Positions 1-9,768 of a stretch of DNA of 64,000 nt are shown piece by piece. The position numbers were made by a program, and so were the translations under genes. Source of the DNA: Halosimplex aquaticum. GTDB taxonomy: Archaea; Halobacteriota; Halobacteria; Halobacteriales; Haloarculaceae. The stretch lies in contig NZ_CP118158.1 of NCBI RefSeq assembly GCF_028747785.1, forward strand, positions 4,588,001 through 4,652,000, read 5' to 3'. A model generated the notes under the pieces. That model was not told the DNA's origin and ran no database searches. It saw only the letters and a program-made list of their open reading frames with translations. Every line of letters starts with the position of its first letter. Position 1 is the first letter of the stretch.

Positions 1-708
1 GACGACGAGGACCCCAACTCCGGCGGGCTCTCGCGGAAGGCCATCGAGCAGGAACTCGACAACTCCCTCGAACGGCTGGGCATGGACACTATCGACCTCT
101 ACCAGATCCACCGCTGGGACGACGACACGCCGATCGAGGAGACCCTGCGCGCGCTGGACGACGCCGTCCGCCGCGAGAAGGTCCGGTACATCGGCGCCTC
201 CTCGATGTGGACCTACCAGTTCGCCGACGCCCTGCAGACGAGCGATCGCCTCGGGCTGGAGCGGTTCGCCACGATGCAGAACCACTACAACCTGCTCTAC
301 CGCGAGGAGGAGCGAGAGATGCTCCCCTACTGCCAGCAGGAGGGGGTCGGCGTCATCCCGTGGTCGCCGCTGGCCCGCGGGTACCTCACCCGACCGCACG
401 AGGAGTACGACGCGACGACCCGCGGCGAGACCGACGACTACGCCCGCGAGCACCCCTACTTCGAGGGCGGCGGCCGCGAGATCAACGAGCGGTGCGAGGA
501 GTTGGCCGACGAGCACGGCGTCACGATGGCCCAGATCGGGCTGGCGTGGCTGCTCGACCAGGAGTGGGTCGACGCGCCCATCGTCGGCACCACGAGCGTC
601 GAGCACCTCGAACAGGCCGTCGAGGCGCTGGACATCTCGCTGTCGGACTCCGACGCCGAGTACCTCGAAGAACCGTACGAGCCGGTGCGGGTCTCCGGCC
701 ACGAGTGA
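1..708 (+). CDS. Aldo/keto reductase, C-terminal part (5' end outside window)
   Basis: The reading frame is open from base 1, so the N-terminus lies upstream; 235 residues to the stop are visible. The segment LYQIHRWDDDTPIEET is the typical aldo/keto reductase strand-helix after the catalytic region, and IVGTTSVEHLEQAVEAL near the C-terminus is the usual nucleotide-phosphate binding loop and final helix. The family reduces aldehydes or ketones with NAD(P)H in the cytoplasm. The catalytic Asp/Tyr/Lys/His positions are largely outside the window, so the substrate cannot be inferred. The next gene starts 44 nt downstream on the same strand but looks functionally unrelated. Confidence 0.85.
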   Translation, partial: DDEDPNSGGLSRKAIEQELDNSLERLGMDTIDLYQIHRWDDDTPIEETLRALDDAVRREKVRYIGASSMWTYQFADALQTSDRLGLERFATMQNHYNLLYREEEREMLPYCQQEGVGVIPWSPLARGYLTRPHEEYDATTRGETDDYAREHPYFEGGGREINERCEELADEHGVTMAQIGLAWLLDQEWVDAPIVGTTSVEHLEQAVEALDISLSDSDAEYLEEPYEPVRVSGHE

Positions 709-751
709 GCCGTCGGTACGACTTTACCGAGGCCGGCCCACGGACGAATCA

Positions 752-1492
752 ATGACAGATCCCCGCGACGACGGCGACGGCTCGAATCCGCCGCCAGACG
801 GCGTGACGGCCGACGAATCCGAGACGGCCGAGCCGGAGGCCGCGAACCCGCGGCCCACGGATTCGACGGCAGACGGGAGGGACGCAGCAAGCACCCGACC
901 GGCCGACGAGACGGTGTCGGCGGACGCGGATTCGACTCGGTCGTCGACGGAGTCACCCACCGGTCGCGCCGGCGGCGTCGAGTCCGTCGAGACGCCGGGC
1001 GAACCGCGGACGCTCGACCCGACGGTTCGCTACGAGTGGATCGTCGGGCCGCTGATCGGCACCGCAATCATGGCGCTGATCGTCGGAGCGGGGACGTGGG
1101 CAGTCGCTCACGAGTTCCTCCCGCTCGGGCGACTCGAGAGCGCCGCCGCGGTCGCTGTCGGGGTGTTCGTCGTCTTCACGCTCTACGGGATCGTTCGGTC
1201 GATCCTCCTCTACCGCTCCTGGCGCTACGTCGTCCGCGAGGAGTCGCTGTACCTGACCCGCGGCGTCTTCACCACGGTCCAGACGGTCGTCCCCTACGTG
1301 CGGGTCCAGCACATCGACACCCGCCGCTCGGCCTTCGAGCGGGTGCTCGGCCTCTCGACGCTGGTGGTCTACACCGCCGGTTCGCGCGGTGCGGACGTGA
1401 CGATCCCCGGTCTGCAGCCCGACACCGCCGAGGACCTGCAGTCCAGGCTCGAACGACTCGCGATCGCCTCCGAGGACGAAGACGCCGTATGA
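752..1492 (+). CDS. PH-domain membrane protein, YdbS-like
   Basis: This 246-residue protein has an acidic, low-complexity N-terminus (about 1-90), two predicted membrane helices (about 99-117 and 131-152) and a bacterial-type PH (bPH2) domain from about 158 to 235. The domain shows the family pattern RGVFTTVQTVVPYVRVQHIDT, then a Leu/Gly turn and VVYTAGS. In bacteria such proteins occur as YdbS/YdbT pairs; their function is poorly defined (membrane stress or lantibiotic resistance have been suggested). Its stop overlaps the next start by 4 nt (ATGA at 1489-1492), so the two are almost certainly co-translated and probably form one complex. The function remains unknown. Confidence 0.85.
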   Translation: MTDPRDDGDGSNPPPDGVTADESETAEPEAANPRPTDSTADGRDAASTRPADETVSADADSTRSSTESPTGRAGGVESVETPGEPRTLDPTVRYEWIVGPLIGTAIMALIVGAGTWAVAHEFLPLGRLESAAAVAVGVFVVFTLYGIVRSILLYRSWRYVVREESLYLTRGVFTTVQTVVPYVRVQHIDTRRSAFERVLGLSTLVVYTAGSRGADVTIPGLQPDTAEDLQSRLERLAIASEDEDAV

Positions 1493-3225
1493 GCGAAGAC
1501 GACCGTCCGGCCGACGACGCCGCGACCGACGCGCCGAACGGCAGTCCTCCGACCGGCGACCCGCCCGCCGACGGGACCGGGCGCGAGACGGTCAGCGAGG
1601 CCGCGGCCGAGGAAGCCGAGAGCGCCGGTCCCTCGCCGGCTACGCCGCGGATCGAGGGGCCGCAGAAGCTCCACCTGTTGACCGTCCCTTACCAGATCGC
1701 CCAGCAGGGTATCAGCATCGCCGTCGCGCTGTTCGTCTTCGGCGGGGGCGGCGTCACGGCGCTTTTCAGTTCGGGCCAAAGCCTGCTGGCGATCGGTGCC
1801 GCGGTCGCCGTCTTGCTCGGGATCGGGGCGTTCGTCGGCTACTTCGTCGCCCGCTACCGCCGCTTCGAGTACGAACTCACCGCCGACACCTTCGACATCC
1901 GGTCGGGCGTGCTCTCGCGGCGCAAACGCGAGATCCCGCTGCGGCGCATCCAGAACGTCGACATCAGCCAGAACGTCGTCCAGCGGGCCCTCGGTATCGC
2001 TCAGGTGAACCTCGAAACCGCCGGCGGCGGCGAGACCGAAGCCCAGCTCCAGTACGTCGGCGACGACGACGCAGAGCGCCTCCAGTCAGAGATCAGCCGG
2101 CTGAGCCGGGCGGCGAAGGCGAGCGAGGGCGCGACGGCGGCGGCCGTCGACGAGCGCTTCGAGACCATCTTCGAGATGACCCAGCGGGAACTGGGCGTGC
2201 TGGCGCTCATCTCCGTCGACCTCCGGATCGCCTCGTTCCTCTTCTTCGGCGCGTCGGTGTTCGCGCCGTCGGCTGTCTCGGCGTACGAACCGGACTCGAT
2301 CTGGGAGTTCGGGCTCGGGATCGAGAGCATCCTCGGGGCGATCCTCGGCCCCATCGCGGCGCTGGCCGCCATCGTCGCGCTCGCGCTGATCTCCGGCGCG
2401 CTCAACGCCGCCCGCTACTACGGGTTCAGGCTCGACCGCGGCGACGAGGAACTGCGCTACGAGCGCGGCCTCCTCCAGCGCTACCGCGGGACCATCCCGC
2501 TGTCGAAGGTGCAGACGATCACCGTCCGGGAGAACGTCCTCGCCCGCGCGCTGGGGTACGCGGCGCTGACGATCGAGACCGCGGGGTACACGCCCACGGG
2601 CGGCGAGTCCACTGGCTCGCAGTCGGCGATCCCGGTCGCCGAGCGCGACCGCGTCGTCACGCTGGCCCGTTCGCTCGAAGCGTTCGACGCGTCGGGCTTC
2701 GAGCGGCCCCCCAAGCGGGCGCGCCTCCGCTACGCGTTCCGGTACGCCATCGGCCTCGCGGTGATCGTGGCCCTGCTGTACGTCGGGACGCTCGCCACCG
2801 ACTACCAGTTGTTCTGGTACGTCCCGCTGCTCGCGACGCCGCTCATCCCCGTCGCGGCCCACCTCAAGTGGCGCAGCCGCGGCTACGCGCTCGGCGACGA
2901 GCACGTCGTCACGCGCAACGGGTTCTGGGTGCGGAAGCAGAAGGTCGTCCCCTACCACCGCGTCCAGACCGTCTTCACGACGCAGACGATTTTCCAGCGC
3001 CGCCGGGACCTCGCGACGGTGACCGTCGACACCGCGGGCTCCCAGAGCATCACCGGCGACGACGCGGAGGCCGTCGACATCGACGCCGAGACCGCCGAGC
3101 GGATCCGCGAACGGGTCCCCGACGAACTGTACGGTGCGCTCGCCCGTCGACGCCGGTCGGCCGCGGGGTCGAACGGACGGAGTCGCGGACCGACGGGCCC
3201 CACCGGCGGACAACTCGGCGACTGA
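1489..3225 (+). CDS. Triple PH-domain membrane protein, YdbT-like
   Basis: The frame is open further upstream, but the ATG at 1489 overlaps the preceding stop and begins a typical acidic haloarchaeal N-terminus, giving 578 residues. Three repeats follow, each a membrane hairpin plus a bPH2 domain: TM about 72-120 with PH around RKREIPLRRIQNVDISQ, TM about 240-305 with PH around YRGTIPLSKVQTITV, and TM about 420-460 with PH around KQKVVPYHRVQTVFT. This is the YdbT architecture. Together with the YdbS-like partner it forms a two-gene operon. The role is not known; localisation in the cytoplasmic membrane is inferred from the helices. Confidence 0.85.
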   Translation: MSEDDRPADDAATDAPNGSPPTGDPPADGTGRETVSEAAAEEAESAGPSPATPRIEGPQKLHLLTVPYQIAQQGISIAVALFVFGGGGVTALFSSGQSLLAIGAAVAVLLGIGAFVGYFVARYRRFEYELTADTFDIRSGVLSRRKREIPLRRIQNVDISQNVVQRALGIAQVNLETAGGGETEAQLQYVGDDDAERLQSEISRLSRAAKASEGATAAAVDERFETIFEMTQRELGVLALISVDLRIASFLFFGASVFAPSAVSAYEPDSIWEFGLGIESILGAILGPIAALAAIVALALISGALNAARYYGFRLDRGDEELRYERGLLQRYRGTIPLSKVQTITVRENVLARALGYAALTIETAGYTPTGGESTGSQSAIPVAERDRVVTLARSLEAFDASGFERPPKRARLRYAFRYAIGLAVIVALLYVGTLATDYQLFWYVPLLATPLIPVAAHLKWRSRGYALGDEHVVTRNGFWVRKQKVVPYHRVQTVFTTQTIFQRRRDLATVTVDTAGSQSITGDDAEAVDIDAETAERIRERVPDELYGALARRRRSAAGSNGRSRGPTGPTGGQLGD

Positions 3226-3310
3226 GCCGCGGCGGCCCTCCGCGGCCGGGTGGGACCCGACCGACGCGTTCGCCCCAAGGATTTCGGCCGTTGCTGACGC
3301 ATGTTATCGT

Positions 3311-4234
3311 ATGGCACGAGACGGCGGTGACGAGTTCGACCACGACGTAGAGACGGCGGTCGTGACCGGCGCGACGGGGTCCGTCGGGCCCTGGATCGTC
3401 GAGCGACTGGCCGACAGCGGCGTCCACGTCGTCGGAGTCGACCTGGAGCGGCCTGACGGCGAGCGGGCGAACGCCGAGTTCCGCGCTGTCGACCTGACGG
3501 ACCAGGGCGAGGCCTGGGAGACCATCCACGAGGCCGACCCCGACGCGGTCGTCCACGCGGCGGCCATCTCGGGCCCGCTCGACGACCCCGGGACGCGCGT
3601 CTTCGAGAACAACACGATGAGCGCCTACAACGCGCTCGTGGCCGCCGGACGCGTCGGCGCCGACGTCGTCTGGACCTCCTCGCAGGCGGCCTACGGCATG
3701 CTGTTCGCCGACGACCCCTGGCTCCCGGACTACCTGCCGGTCGACGAAGACCACGAGCGCCGGCCGGAGGACCCCTACGGCACGTCCAAGTACTGCGGCG
3801 AAGCCGTCGCCGGGATGGTCGCACGCCGGTACGACGTGCCGGTCACCACGATCCGGCCGGCGACTGTCTATGCGCCCGAGGCGTATCGTGCCCGTCCACA
3901 GCGCGAGGGATTCGACCTGGAATCGGGGTCGCTGAGCGGAAACCTCTGGTCCTACGTCGACGTGCGCGACGTGGCCCGAATGGTCGAGGCGGCGCTCGCT
4001 GCCGACGAGGAGGGCCACGAGACGTACCTCTGCGTCGCCGACGAGAACTACCTCGGCCAGCCCACCGCCGAGATCATCGAGTCGGTCGCGGGGGAGCTGC
4101 CAGAGCGCTGCGACCTGGAGGGCGAGCAGGCCGCGCTCTCGAACGCGAAGGCGAAAGCGCGGCTCGGCTGGGAGCCCGCCTACTCCTGGCGGGAAGCCGA
4201 CGACACGGCGTCGCCGGGGATCGGCTGGCGGTGA
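3311..4234 (+). CDS. NAD-dependent epimerase/dehydratase family protein
   Basis: This is a 307-residue extended short-chain dehydrogenase/reductase. The N-terminal Rossmann motif GATGSVG is at residues 20-26, an acidic residue follows strand 2 (VGVDLE, about 41-46), and the active-site Ser123/Ser124, Tyr156 and Lys160 (PYGTSKY) are present. Members epimerise or dehydrate nucleotide sugars or reduce sugar-like carbonyls using NAD(P). The ATG at 3311 was chosen because it starts just before the first beta strand and the upstream in-frame extension lies in the 3' flank of the previous gene. Nothing nearby fixes the substrate. Confidence 0.85.
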   Translation: MARDGGDEFDHDVETAVVTGATGSVGPWIVERLADSGVHVVGVDLERPDGERANAEFRAVDLTDQGEAWETIHEADPDAVVHAAAISGPLDDPGTRVFENNTMSAYNALVAAGRVGADVVWTSSQAAYGMLFADDPWLPDYLPVDEDHERRPEDPYGTSKYCGEAVAGMVARRYDVPVTTIRPATVYAPEAYRARPQREGFDLESGSLSGNLWSYVDVRDVARMVEAALAADEEGHETYLCVADENYLGQPTAEIIESVAGELPERCDLEGEQAALSNAKAKARLGWEPAYSWREADDTASPGIGWR

Positions 4235-4420
4235 CCGGCGTCGGCCCGACGCCGAGTCCGTGACCGAGGCGGAGGCCACGATCCGATTCCGGGGTCGAAA
4301 ACCGGTGACAACGGCCCCAGAGTGCCCGAAGCACTATACGGCCGGCGCGTAGATGTACGCGCCGTACGCACAGGGACCGCCCGCCGTCGCGGTTGCGTCG
4401 GGCGGCACAGGGCACTCACC

Positions 4421-5206
4421 ATGGCAGCTATCGAGACTCACGACCTGACGAAACGCTACGGCGACGTGACGGCGCTGGACGGTCTGTCGCTCTCGGTCCC
4501 CGAGGGCGAGCTGTTCGGCCTGCTCGGCCCGAACGGGTCCGGCAAGACGACGACGATCGAAATCCTCACCGGACAGCTCGACCCCACCGAGGGGACCGCT
4601 TCGGTCCTCGGCCACGATCCGGTGGCCGACCCGCAGGCCGTCCGCGAGGCGGTCGGCATCCTGCCAGAGCGCGAGGACCCGCCGAGCTTCCTCACGCCGC
4701 GGGAGTACCTCCAGTTCGTCGGCGACGTCCGCGGGTTCGACGCCGTCGACGACCGCATCGCCGAGTGGGCCGACCGCCTCGGGTTCGACCACAAGCTCGA
4801 CACGCTCTCGACGGACCTCTCGGAGGGCGAACGCCAGCGGGTCATGCTCGCCCAGACGTTCATCCACGAGCCCGACCTGGTCTTCATCGACGAACCCCTC
4901 GTCAACCTCGACCCGATCATGCAGGCGGAGGTCAAAGACCACATGCGCGAGTACTGCGAGCGGGGGAACACCCTGTTCCTCTCGACGCACTTCCTCGAAG
5001 TTGCCGAGGAGCTGTGCACGTCGGTCGGGATCATCCGCGACAGCGCCTTCGTGGCCGAGCGCGACCCGAGCGACCTCGACGGCGACGAGCAGCTCCTCGA
5101 TTACTTCCGCCAAGAGGTCGAGGAGTCCGGATCCGCCGACGCCGAGACCGCAGTGACCGACGGCGGCGACCGGTCGCTCGGAGCGGCCGGCGACACGGAC
5201 CGATGA
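4421..5206 (+). CDS. ABC transporter ATP-binding protein
   Basis: This 261-residue ABC-2-type ATPase has Walker A GPNGSGKT (36-43), signature LSEGE (133-137), Walker B LVFIDEP (153-159) and a switch His in FLSTHF. The ATG at 4421 is the first codon giving the normal start of such ATPases (ETHDLTKRYG). Its stop overlaps the start of the following membrane protein by 4 nt, so the two form one transporter. The subclass (single ATPase, separate permease) usually exports drugs, lipids or peptides; the substrate is not evident. The C-terminal 40 residues are an acidic, low-complexity tail. Confidence 0.92.
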   Translation: MAAIETHDLTKRYGDVTALDGLSLSVPEGELFGLLGPNGSGKTTTIEILTGQLDPTEGTASVLGHDPVADPQAVREAVGILPEREDPPSFLTPREYLQFVGDVRGFDAVDDRIAEWADRLGFDHKLDTLSTDLSEGERQRVMLAQTFIHEPDLVFIDEPLVNLDPIMQAEVKDHMREYCERGNTLFLSTHFLEVAEELCTSVGIIRDSAFVAERDPSDLDGDEQLLDYFRQEVEESGSADAETAVTDGGDRSLGAAGDTDR

Positions 5207-6675
5207 GCGGCGAAACCGGCGATCCCGGGGGCGGCACGGGTCGTCCCGGCGGCCGGACGGGCGACCGCGGAGGCGGCCTCTCGACGCGCCTGCTCGCGCG
5301 GATGATGCGCGAGGAGTGGCGCCTGCAGGCGGAGCTGTTCGGCGACCGCTTCGCCGCGTTCCCCTTCGCCGTGGCCGCGTTCGCCGGCGTCGGCGTGTGG
5401 CTGCTGACGATAACCGGGACGCCGATGGAGACGATCGCGGCCGGCCTCCACGGGCTGGTCTTCTTCTTCGGCCTGCAGGTCGGCACCATCGGCCTCGTCG
5501 GCCGAGACGCGCTGCGGGACGTGCTGGGCGACGTGACGCTGCTGGTCTTCTCCGCGCGGACGCTCCCGGTGAGCTGGCGGCGTCTACTGGCCGTCTTCCT
5601 CGTGAAAGACCTGCTGTACTACTCCGGGCTCTTCCTCGCGCCGCTCGCGCTGGGGTACGCCGCCGTCACGCTCTCGGCGGGGGTGCCCCCGGCGCACATC
5701 GCACTGTTCTGGCTGACCACGACGGGCACCTTCGCGCTCGGCGTCGGGACGAGTCTGACCCTCTCCGGCGTGGGGACGCGGAGTCGGGCGGTCGTGCTCG
5801 CGCTCGTCGCCGCGCTGGCCGCCGGCGTCGTGACGGGTCGTCTCGACCTCGCATCGCTGTCGCCATACGGGTTCTACCTCGACCCGTCGCTCCGAACTGC
5901 GGTGTCGGGCTTCGGCCCGGTCGTGGCGCTCGCGGTCGTCGGTCCGCTCGCGTTCCGGCCCGCCGACGACGGCGCCGCCCGGTCCGCGCCGGACCGGTAC
6001 AGTAGCCTGCGGTCGGCGATCCGCGACGACCGCGGGATCACGACGCGGACGGTGCTGGAGATCGCCCGCTCCAGCGGCTCGGTCTGGAAGGTGCTGTTCT
6101 CGATGGGCGTGCTGTTCGGCGTCACGGTCCTGCTCGTCCAGCAGGTCGCCGACGCGACCGCGCTGGCGCCCTCCTACGGCATCGCCGTCGGGACCTTCCT
6201 CGGGCTCGGCGCCTTCACGACCTACAGCAGGGTCACGCAGTTCGACAGCGCCGACGAGTACCTCCGCTATCCCGTCGCGATGGACGAGGTGTTCGCCGGC
6301 AAGCGCGCCGCGTACCTCCTGCTGTCGGTGCCCGCGGGGCTCGTCTACCTCGCGCTCTCGCTGGTCTGGCTCTCGCCAGCGGAGGTGGCCATCGGCGCGG
6401 TCATCTTCCCGCTCGTCGCCGTCTACGTCTTCGGCGTCACCGCCTACGTCACCGGCTTCTCGCCGAACGAACTCCTGTTCGACACGCCGCTTTTCGTCGC
6501 GTTCGGCGCCGCGCTGGCCGTCGTCTCGATCCCGCTGGTCGTCGCCGCGCTGGTCTACAGCGAGGCCCCGACGACCGCGACGCCGGTCGCGGTCGGCGTC
6601 TCACTCGTCGCCGCCCTCGTCGGCGTCGCTCTCTCGCGGCGCGCAGGCCCGCGCTGGAACCGGAAGCTCCGGTGA
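5203..6675 (+). CDS. ABC transporter permease (ABC-2 type)
   Basis: The 490-residue product is translationally coupled (ATGA, 5203-5206) to the ATPase upstream. After a Gly-rich N-terminus it has an amphipathic segment (LARMMREEWRLQAELFGDR) and about ten to twelve hydrophobic helices, consistent with a large integral membrane subunit. There is no signal peptide. The start was set at 5203 because the upstream extension in this frame runs inside the ATPase gene. It should form the translocation path for the ATPase at 4421; direction and cargo cannot be read from the sequence. Confidence 0.85.
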   Translation: MSGETGDPGGGTGRPGGRTGDRGGGLSTRLLARMMREEWRLQAELFGDRFAAFPFAVAAFAGVGVWLLTITGTPMETIAAGLHGLVFFFGLQVGTIGLVGRDALRDVLGDVTLLVFSARTLPVSWRRLLAVFLVKDLLYYSGLFLAPLALGYAAVTLSAGVPPAHIALFWLTTTGTFALGVGTSLTLSGVGTRSRAVVLALVAALAAGVVTGRLDLASLSPYGFYLDPSLRTAVSGFGPVVALAVVGPLAFRPADDGAARSAPDRYSSLRSAIRDDRGITTRTVLEIARSSGSVWKVLFSMGVLFGVTVLLVQQVADATALAPSYGIAVGTFLGLGAFTTYSRVTQFDSADEYLRYPVAMDEVFAGKRAAYLLLSVPAGLVYLALSLVWLSPAEVAIGAVIFPLVAVYVFGVTAYVTGFSPNELLFDTPLFVAFGAALAVVSIPLVVAALVYSEAPTTATPVAVGVSLVAALVGVALSRRAGPRWNRKLR

Positions 6676-6770
6676 CGCGACTCTCCCGCGGCGCAGTCGC
6701 GCCAGCGCGCTCCTCGCGCCCACCGGTGGGCTATTGACCCGACGGTCCGTAGACGCGTCCGATCCACCGA

Positions 6771-7583
6771 ATGACGGACACCGCCGAATCGACGCGAGCC
6801 GCTTGCGACGTGCGCGGCGTGATCGTGGACCTCGACGGCACGGTGTACCGCGGCGAGGGCGTCCTCCCGGGCGCCGCCGACGCGATCGCCGAACTCCGAG
6901 CGCGCGGGATCCGCGTCTGCTTCTGCTCGAACAACCCGACGAAGACGCCCGCGGAATACGTCGACAGGCTCGCGGGCATGGGCATCGAGGCCGAGGAGTC
7001 GGAGATCCTGCCCGCCTCGACGGTCACGCGGGACTTCCTGCGGGACCACAACCCCGACGATCCCACGTATCTGGTCGGCTCGGCGTCGCTGGCCGACTAC
7101 CTCCGCGAGGCCGGTCAGCGCCTGGTCGACGACCCCCGCGAGGCGGCCGTGTTCGTCACCTCCTGGGACGAGACGTTCGACTACGCCGCGATGACCGAGG
7201 CCCTTGCCGGCATCGACGCCGAGACGACGTTCGTCGGGACCGACCCGGACCGCACCATCCCGACCGCCGACGGGTTCGTGCCCGGGTCCGGCGCGATCAC
7301 CGGCGCCGTCGCCCGGACGGTCGGCCGCGAACCCGACCGCGTCCTCGGCAAGCCCTCCCCCGAAGCGGCCGCAGACGCGCTCGACCGCCTGGGCGTCCCC
7401 GCCGAGAACTGTCTCGTGGTCGGCGACCGGCTGGACACCGACCTCGCGATGGGCGCGCGGAACGGCATGGCGACCGCGCTCGTCCTCACGGGCGTCTCAG
7501 ACCGATCTGACGCCGCCGAGAGCGAGGTCGACCCCGACTTCGTACTCGACTCGCTGGCCGATCTCCCCTCCGTGCTCGCCTGA
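6771..7583 (+). CDS. HAD-IIA family sugar/nitrophenyl phosphatase
   Basis: This 270-residue HAD hydrolase has motif I DLDGTVYRG with nucleophile Asp20 and acid/base Asp22, motif II Ser/Asn in CFCSNNPT, and motif III/IV in GKPSPEAA plus VVGDRLDTDLAMG. The C2a cap between motifs II and III identifies the NagD/p-nitrophenyl-phosphatase subfamily. The enzymes dephosphorylate small phosphomonoesters (sugar phosphates, nucleotides, 2-phosphoglycolate) with Mg2+ in the cytoplasm. It is a stand-alone gene between the ABC exporter and a DJ-1-like gene, so the physiological substrate is open. Confidence 0.9.
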   Translation: MTDTAESTRAACDVRGVIVDLDGTVYRGEGVLPGAADAIAELRARGIRVCFCSNNPTKTPAEYVDRLAGMGIEAEESEILPASTVTRDFLRDHNPDDPTYLVGSASLADYLREAGQRLVDDPREAAVFVTSWDETFDYAAMTEALAGIDAETTFVGTDPDRTIPTADGFVPGSGAITGAVARTVGREPDRVLGKPSPEAAADALDRLGVPAENCLVVGDRLDTDLAMGARNGMATALVLTGVSDRSDAAESEVDPDFVLDSLADLPSVLA

Positions 7584-7696
7584 ATTTGGCATCTGACGAT
7601 TGGCGGCCCCTCCCCTCCCGATCCCGACAGGTCGAGGTACGCTTATACTGTCGCGCAGCTAACTAGTACGCAGATCCAGCGGGGGTCATCGAAACC

Positions 7697-8287
7697 ATGA
7701 GTGGACAGCGAATCCTGCTGATAACCGGCGACTTCGGGGAGGACCTCGAAGTCATGGTACCGTTCCAGGCGCTCCAGGCGGTCGGCCACCGGGTCGACGC
7801 GGTCTGTCCGGACAAGGAGGCCGGCGAGACGGTCAAGACGGCCGTCCACGACTTCCGCGGCGACCAGACGTACGTCGAAGAGCGAGGCCACGACTTCGAG
7901 TTGACGGCGACGCTGGAGGAGGTCGACCCGGCCGACTACGACGCGCTCGTCCTGCCGGGCGGTCGCGCGCCGGAGTACGTCCGCAACTACGACGCCGTGA
8001 TCGAGACGGTCCAGCACTTCTTCGCCGAGGACAAACCGGTGGCGGCCATCTGCCACGCGATGCAGATCCTCGCCGCCGCCGACGTGGTCGGGGGTCGTAC
8101 CTGTACCGCGTACCCGGCCCTCGAAGCCGACGTGCGCGGCGCCGGCGGCGAGTGGGCAGAGGGCGTCGTCCGCGACGGCAACCTCGTGACCGCGCAGGCC
8201 TGGCCCGACCACCCGGAGTGGATCGCCGAGTTCCTCGACGTGCTCGGGACGGAGATCCAGCACGGCCAGCCCGTCAGCGCCGACTGA
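7697..8287 (+). CDS. DJ-1/PfpI family protein
   Basis: This 196-residue alpha/beta protein of the class I glutamine amidotransferase-like fold carries the nucleophile elbow with Cys119 ([10 protein letters not shown]) and the acidic partner in the GDFGEDLE loop. The family includes deglycases, glyoxalase III-type enzymes and PfpI proteases, often stress-related. A TATA-like element (CTTATA, about 7641-7646) lies about 50 nt upstream of the ATG. The next gene is convergent, so this is a single-gene unit. The precise activity cannot be assigned. Confidence 0.85.
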   Translation: MSGQRILLITGDFGEDLEVMVPFQALQAVGHRVDAVCPDKEAGETVKTAVHDFRGDQTYVEERGHDFELTATLEEVDPADYDALVLPGGRAPEYVRNYDAVIETVQHFFAEDKPVAAICHAMQILAAADVVGGRTCTAYPALEADVRGAGGEWAEGVVRDGNLVTAQAWPDHPEWIAEFLDVLGTEIQHGQPVSAD

Positions 8288-8328
8288 GGGGCCGCCGGCC
8301 GTCACCTTACACCCCTCATTTTCCGCCG

Positions 8329-9768
8329 CTACGCGCCTCGCAGTCGGAAGACCGCGCCGCTGTCGCCGGAGAGTCCGGACTCGGCGGTGGTGCAGACGAG
8401 CACCTCTCCCTCGGGCGTCCGGCCGAACGAGAGGACGTTCGGGCCGAACTGCGCGTCGGAGTCGACGGCGACGGTCGTCGTCTCCCAGAGCCCCTCGTCG
8501 GCCTCGCGGGCGGCGTACAGGCGGCCCTGCGCCCGCCAGTCGGCGAAGACGTAGCGACCGCGGAGATCCGGTATCGCGTCGCCGTCGTAGAGATAGCCGC
8601 CGATGACTGCGATCCCGCTCACTTCGGCGCCGCCGTGGGGGTACTCGATCACGGGACTCCGGAGTTCGCGCCCGCGCGGACTCTCCTCGGGGCAGTCCTC
8701 GGCCTGGAAGCAGTGGGCGCCTTCCCTGACGTTCCAGCCGTAGTTCCCGCCGCGCTCGACGACGCTGACTTCTTCCCACTGGGTCTGCCCGACGTCCGCG
8801 ACGAACAGGCGCCCGTCCGGGCCGAACGAGAACCGCCAGGGGTTCCGGAAGCCCCAGGCGTACTGCTCGTCCAGGCCGTCCTCGCCGACCAGCGGGTTGT
8901 CCTCGGGGATAGCGTAGGGTCGGTCCTCGCCCTCGCCGTCGACGTCGATCCGCAGCATGCTGCCCAGCAGGTTCTCGGTCACGTCCTGGCCGTTGCCGCC
9001 GCCGACGGCGTCGTACCAGTCGTCGACGTGACCGTTGCCCTGATCGTTCGCCGCGCCCCCGTCGCCCGTCGCGACGTAGAGGTAGCCGTCCGGGCCGAAC
9101 GCCACCGCCCCGGCGTTGTGGTTGCGCTGGGGTTGCGGGATCTCCAGGATGGTCCTCTCCGAGTCGGGGTCCGCCGTCGCTCCGTCCGGGTCGGCGCGGA
9201 ACTCCGAGAGGACGAACGTGTGGGAGTAGTCGTCCGGCGTGTCATCGCGCGGCGGCGCGCTGTAGCGGACGAACAGCCGCCCGTTCTCGTCGAACGACGG
9301 GTGGAAGGCGAGCCCGAGGAGCCCCTGCTCCGTGTACCCGTCGCCGAGGTCGACCATCCGGTCGGTCACGTCGAGGAACGGCTCCTCGCGCAGCCCCTCG
9401 CCGTCGTGCAGTCGAACCTGTCCGGTCTGGTCCACGACGAATCGCCTGTCGGGCTGAGGGACCTCCACCGCGACCGGTGACGTGAACCCCGACGCGACCC
9501 GCTCTGCGCGGACGGTCAGGTCTTCGAACCCGGCCGTCCCGGTCCCCTCCCCGGTCGCGTCCGTCTCCGCTGTCCCGTCGGTCGATGCGTCCGTCCCCCT
9601 GTCCGTTTCGTCCACCGGGATCGGGGCCCCGGCCCCGTCTGCCGGACCGGTGGTCTCACCTGCCGGTCCCCCGCCGTCGCTCCCGCCGCCACAACCGGCC
9701 AGCGGAGTCGCGACGGCGAGTCCCGCGAGAGCGAGCGCGCGGCGTCGTGGCAGTCCGTCCTCGGTCAT
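8329..9768 (-). CDS. PQQ-dependent sugar (glucose/sorbosone-type) dehydrogenase, lipoprotein
   Basis: This 479-residue protein starts MTEDGLPRRRALALAGLAVATP with a twin-Arg-like run and a lipobox LAGC ending at Cys26, followed by a Ser/Thr/Asp-rich spacer, so it is a surface lipoprotein. From about residue 110 it shows the six-bladed propeller of soluble glucose/sorbosone dehydrogenases: GFTSPVAVEVPQP, LGLAFHP, NHNAGAVAFGPDGYLYVATGDGG, NPWRFSFGPDGRLFVADVG. These proteins oxidise sugars with PQQ outside the cell or have lost the cofactor. Upstream in-frame codons exist, but only the start at 9768 leaves the signal peptide at the N-terminus. Confidence 0.85.
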   Translation of the reverse strand: MTEDGLPRRRALALAGLAVATPLAGCGGGSDGGGPAGETTGPADGAGAPIPVDETDRGTDASTDGTAETDATGEGTGTAGFEDLTVRAERVASGFTSPVAVEVPQPDRRFVVDQTGQVRLHDGEGLREEPFLDVTDRMVDLGDGYTEQGLLGLAFHPSFDENGRLFVRYSAPPRDDTPDDYSHTFVLSEFRADPDGATADPDSERTILEIPQPQRNHNAGAVAFGPDGYLYVATGDGGAANDQGNGHVDDWYDAVGGGNGQDVTENLLGSMLRIDVDGEGEDRPYAIPEDNPLVGEDGLDEQYAWGFRNPWRFSFGPDGRLFVADVGQTQWEEVSVVERGGNYGWNVREGAHCFQAEDCPEESPRGRELRSPVIEYPHGGAEVSGIAVIGGYLYDGDAIPDLRGRYVFADWRAQGRLYAAREADEGLWETTTVAVDSDAQFGPNVLSFGRTPEGEVLVCTTAESGLSGDSGAVFRLRGA

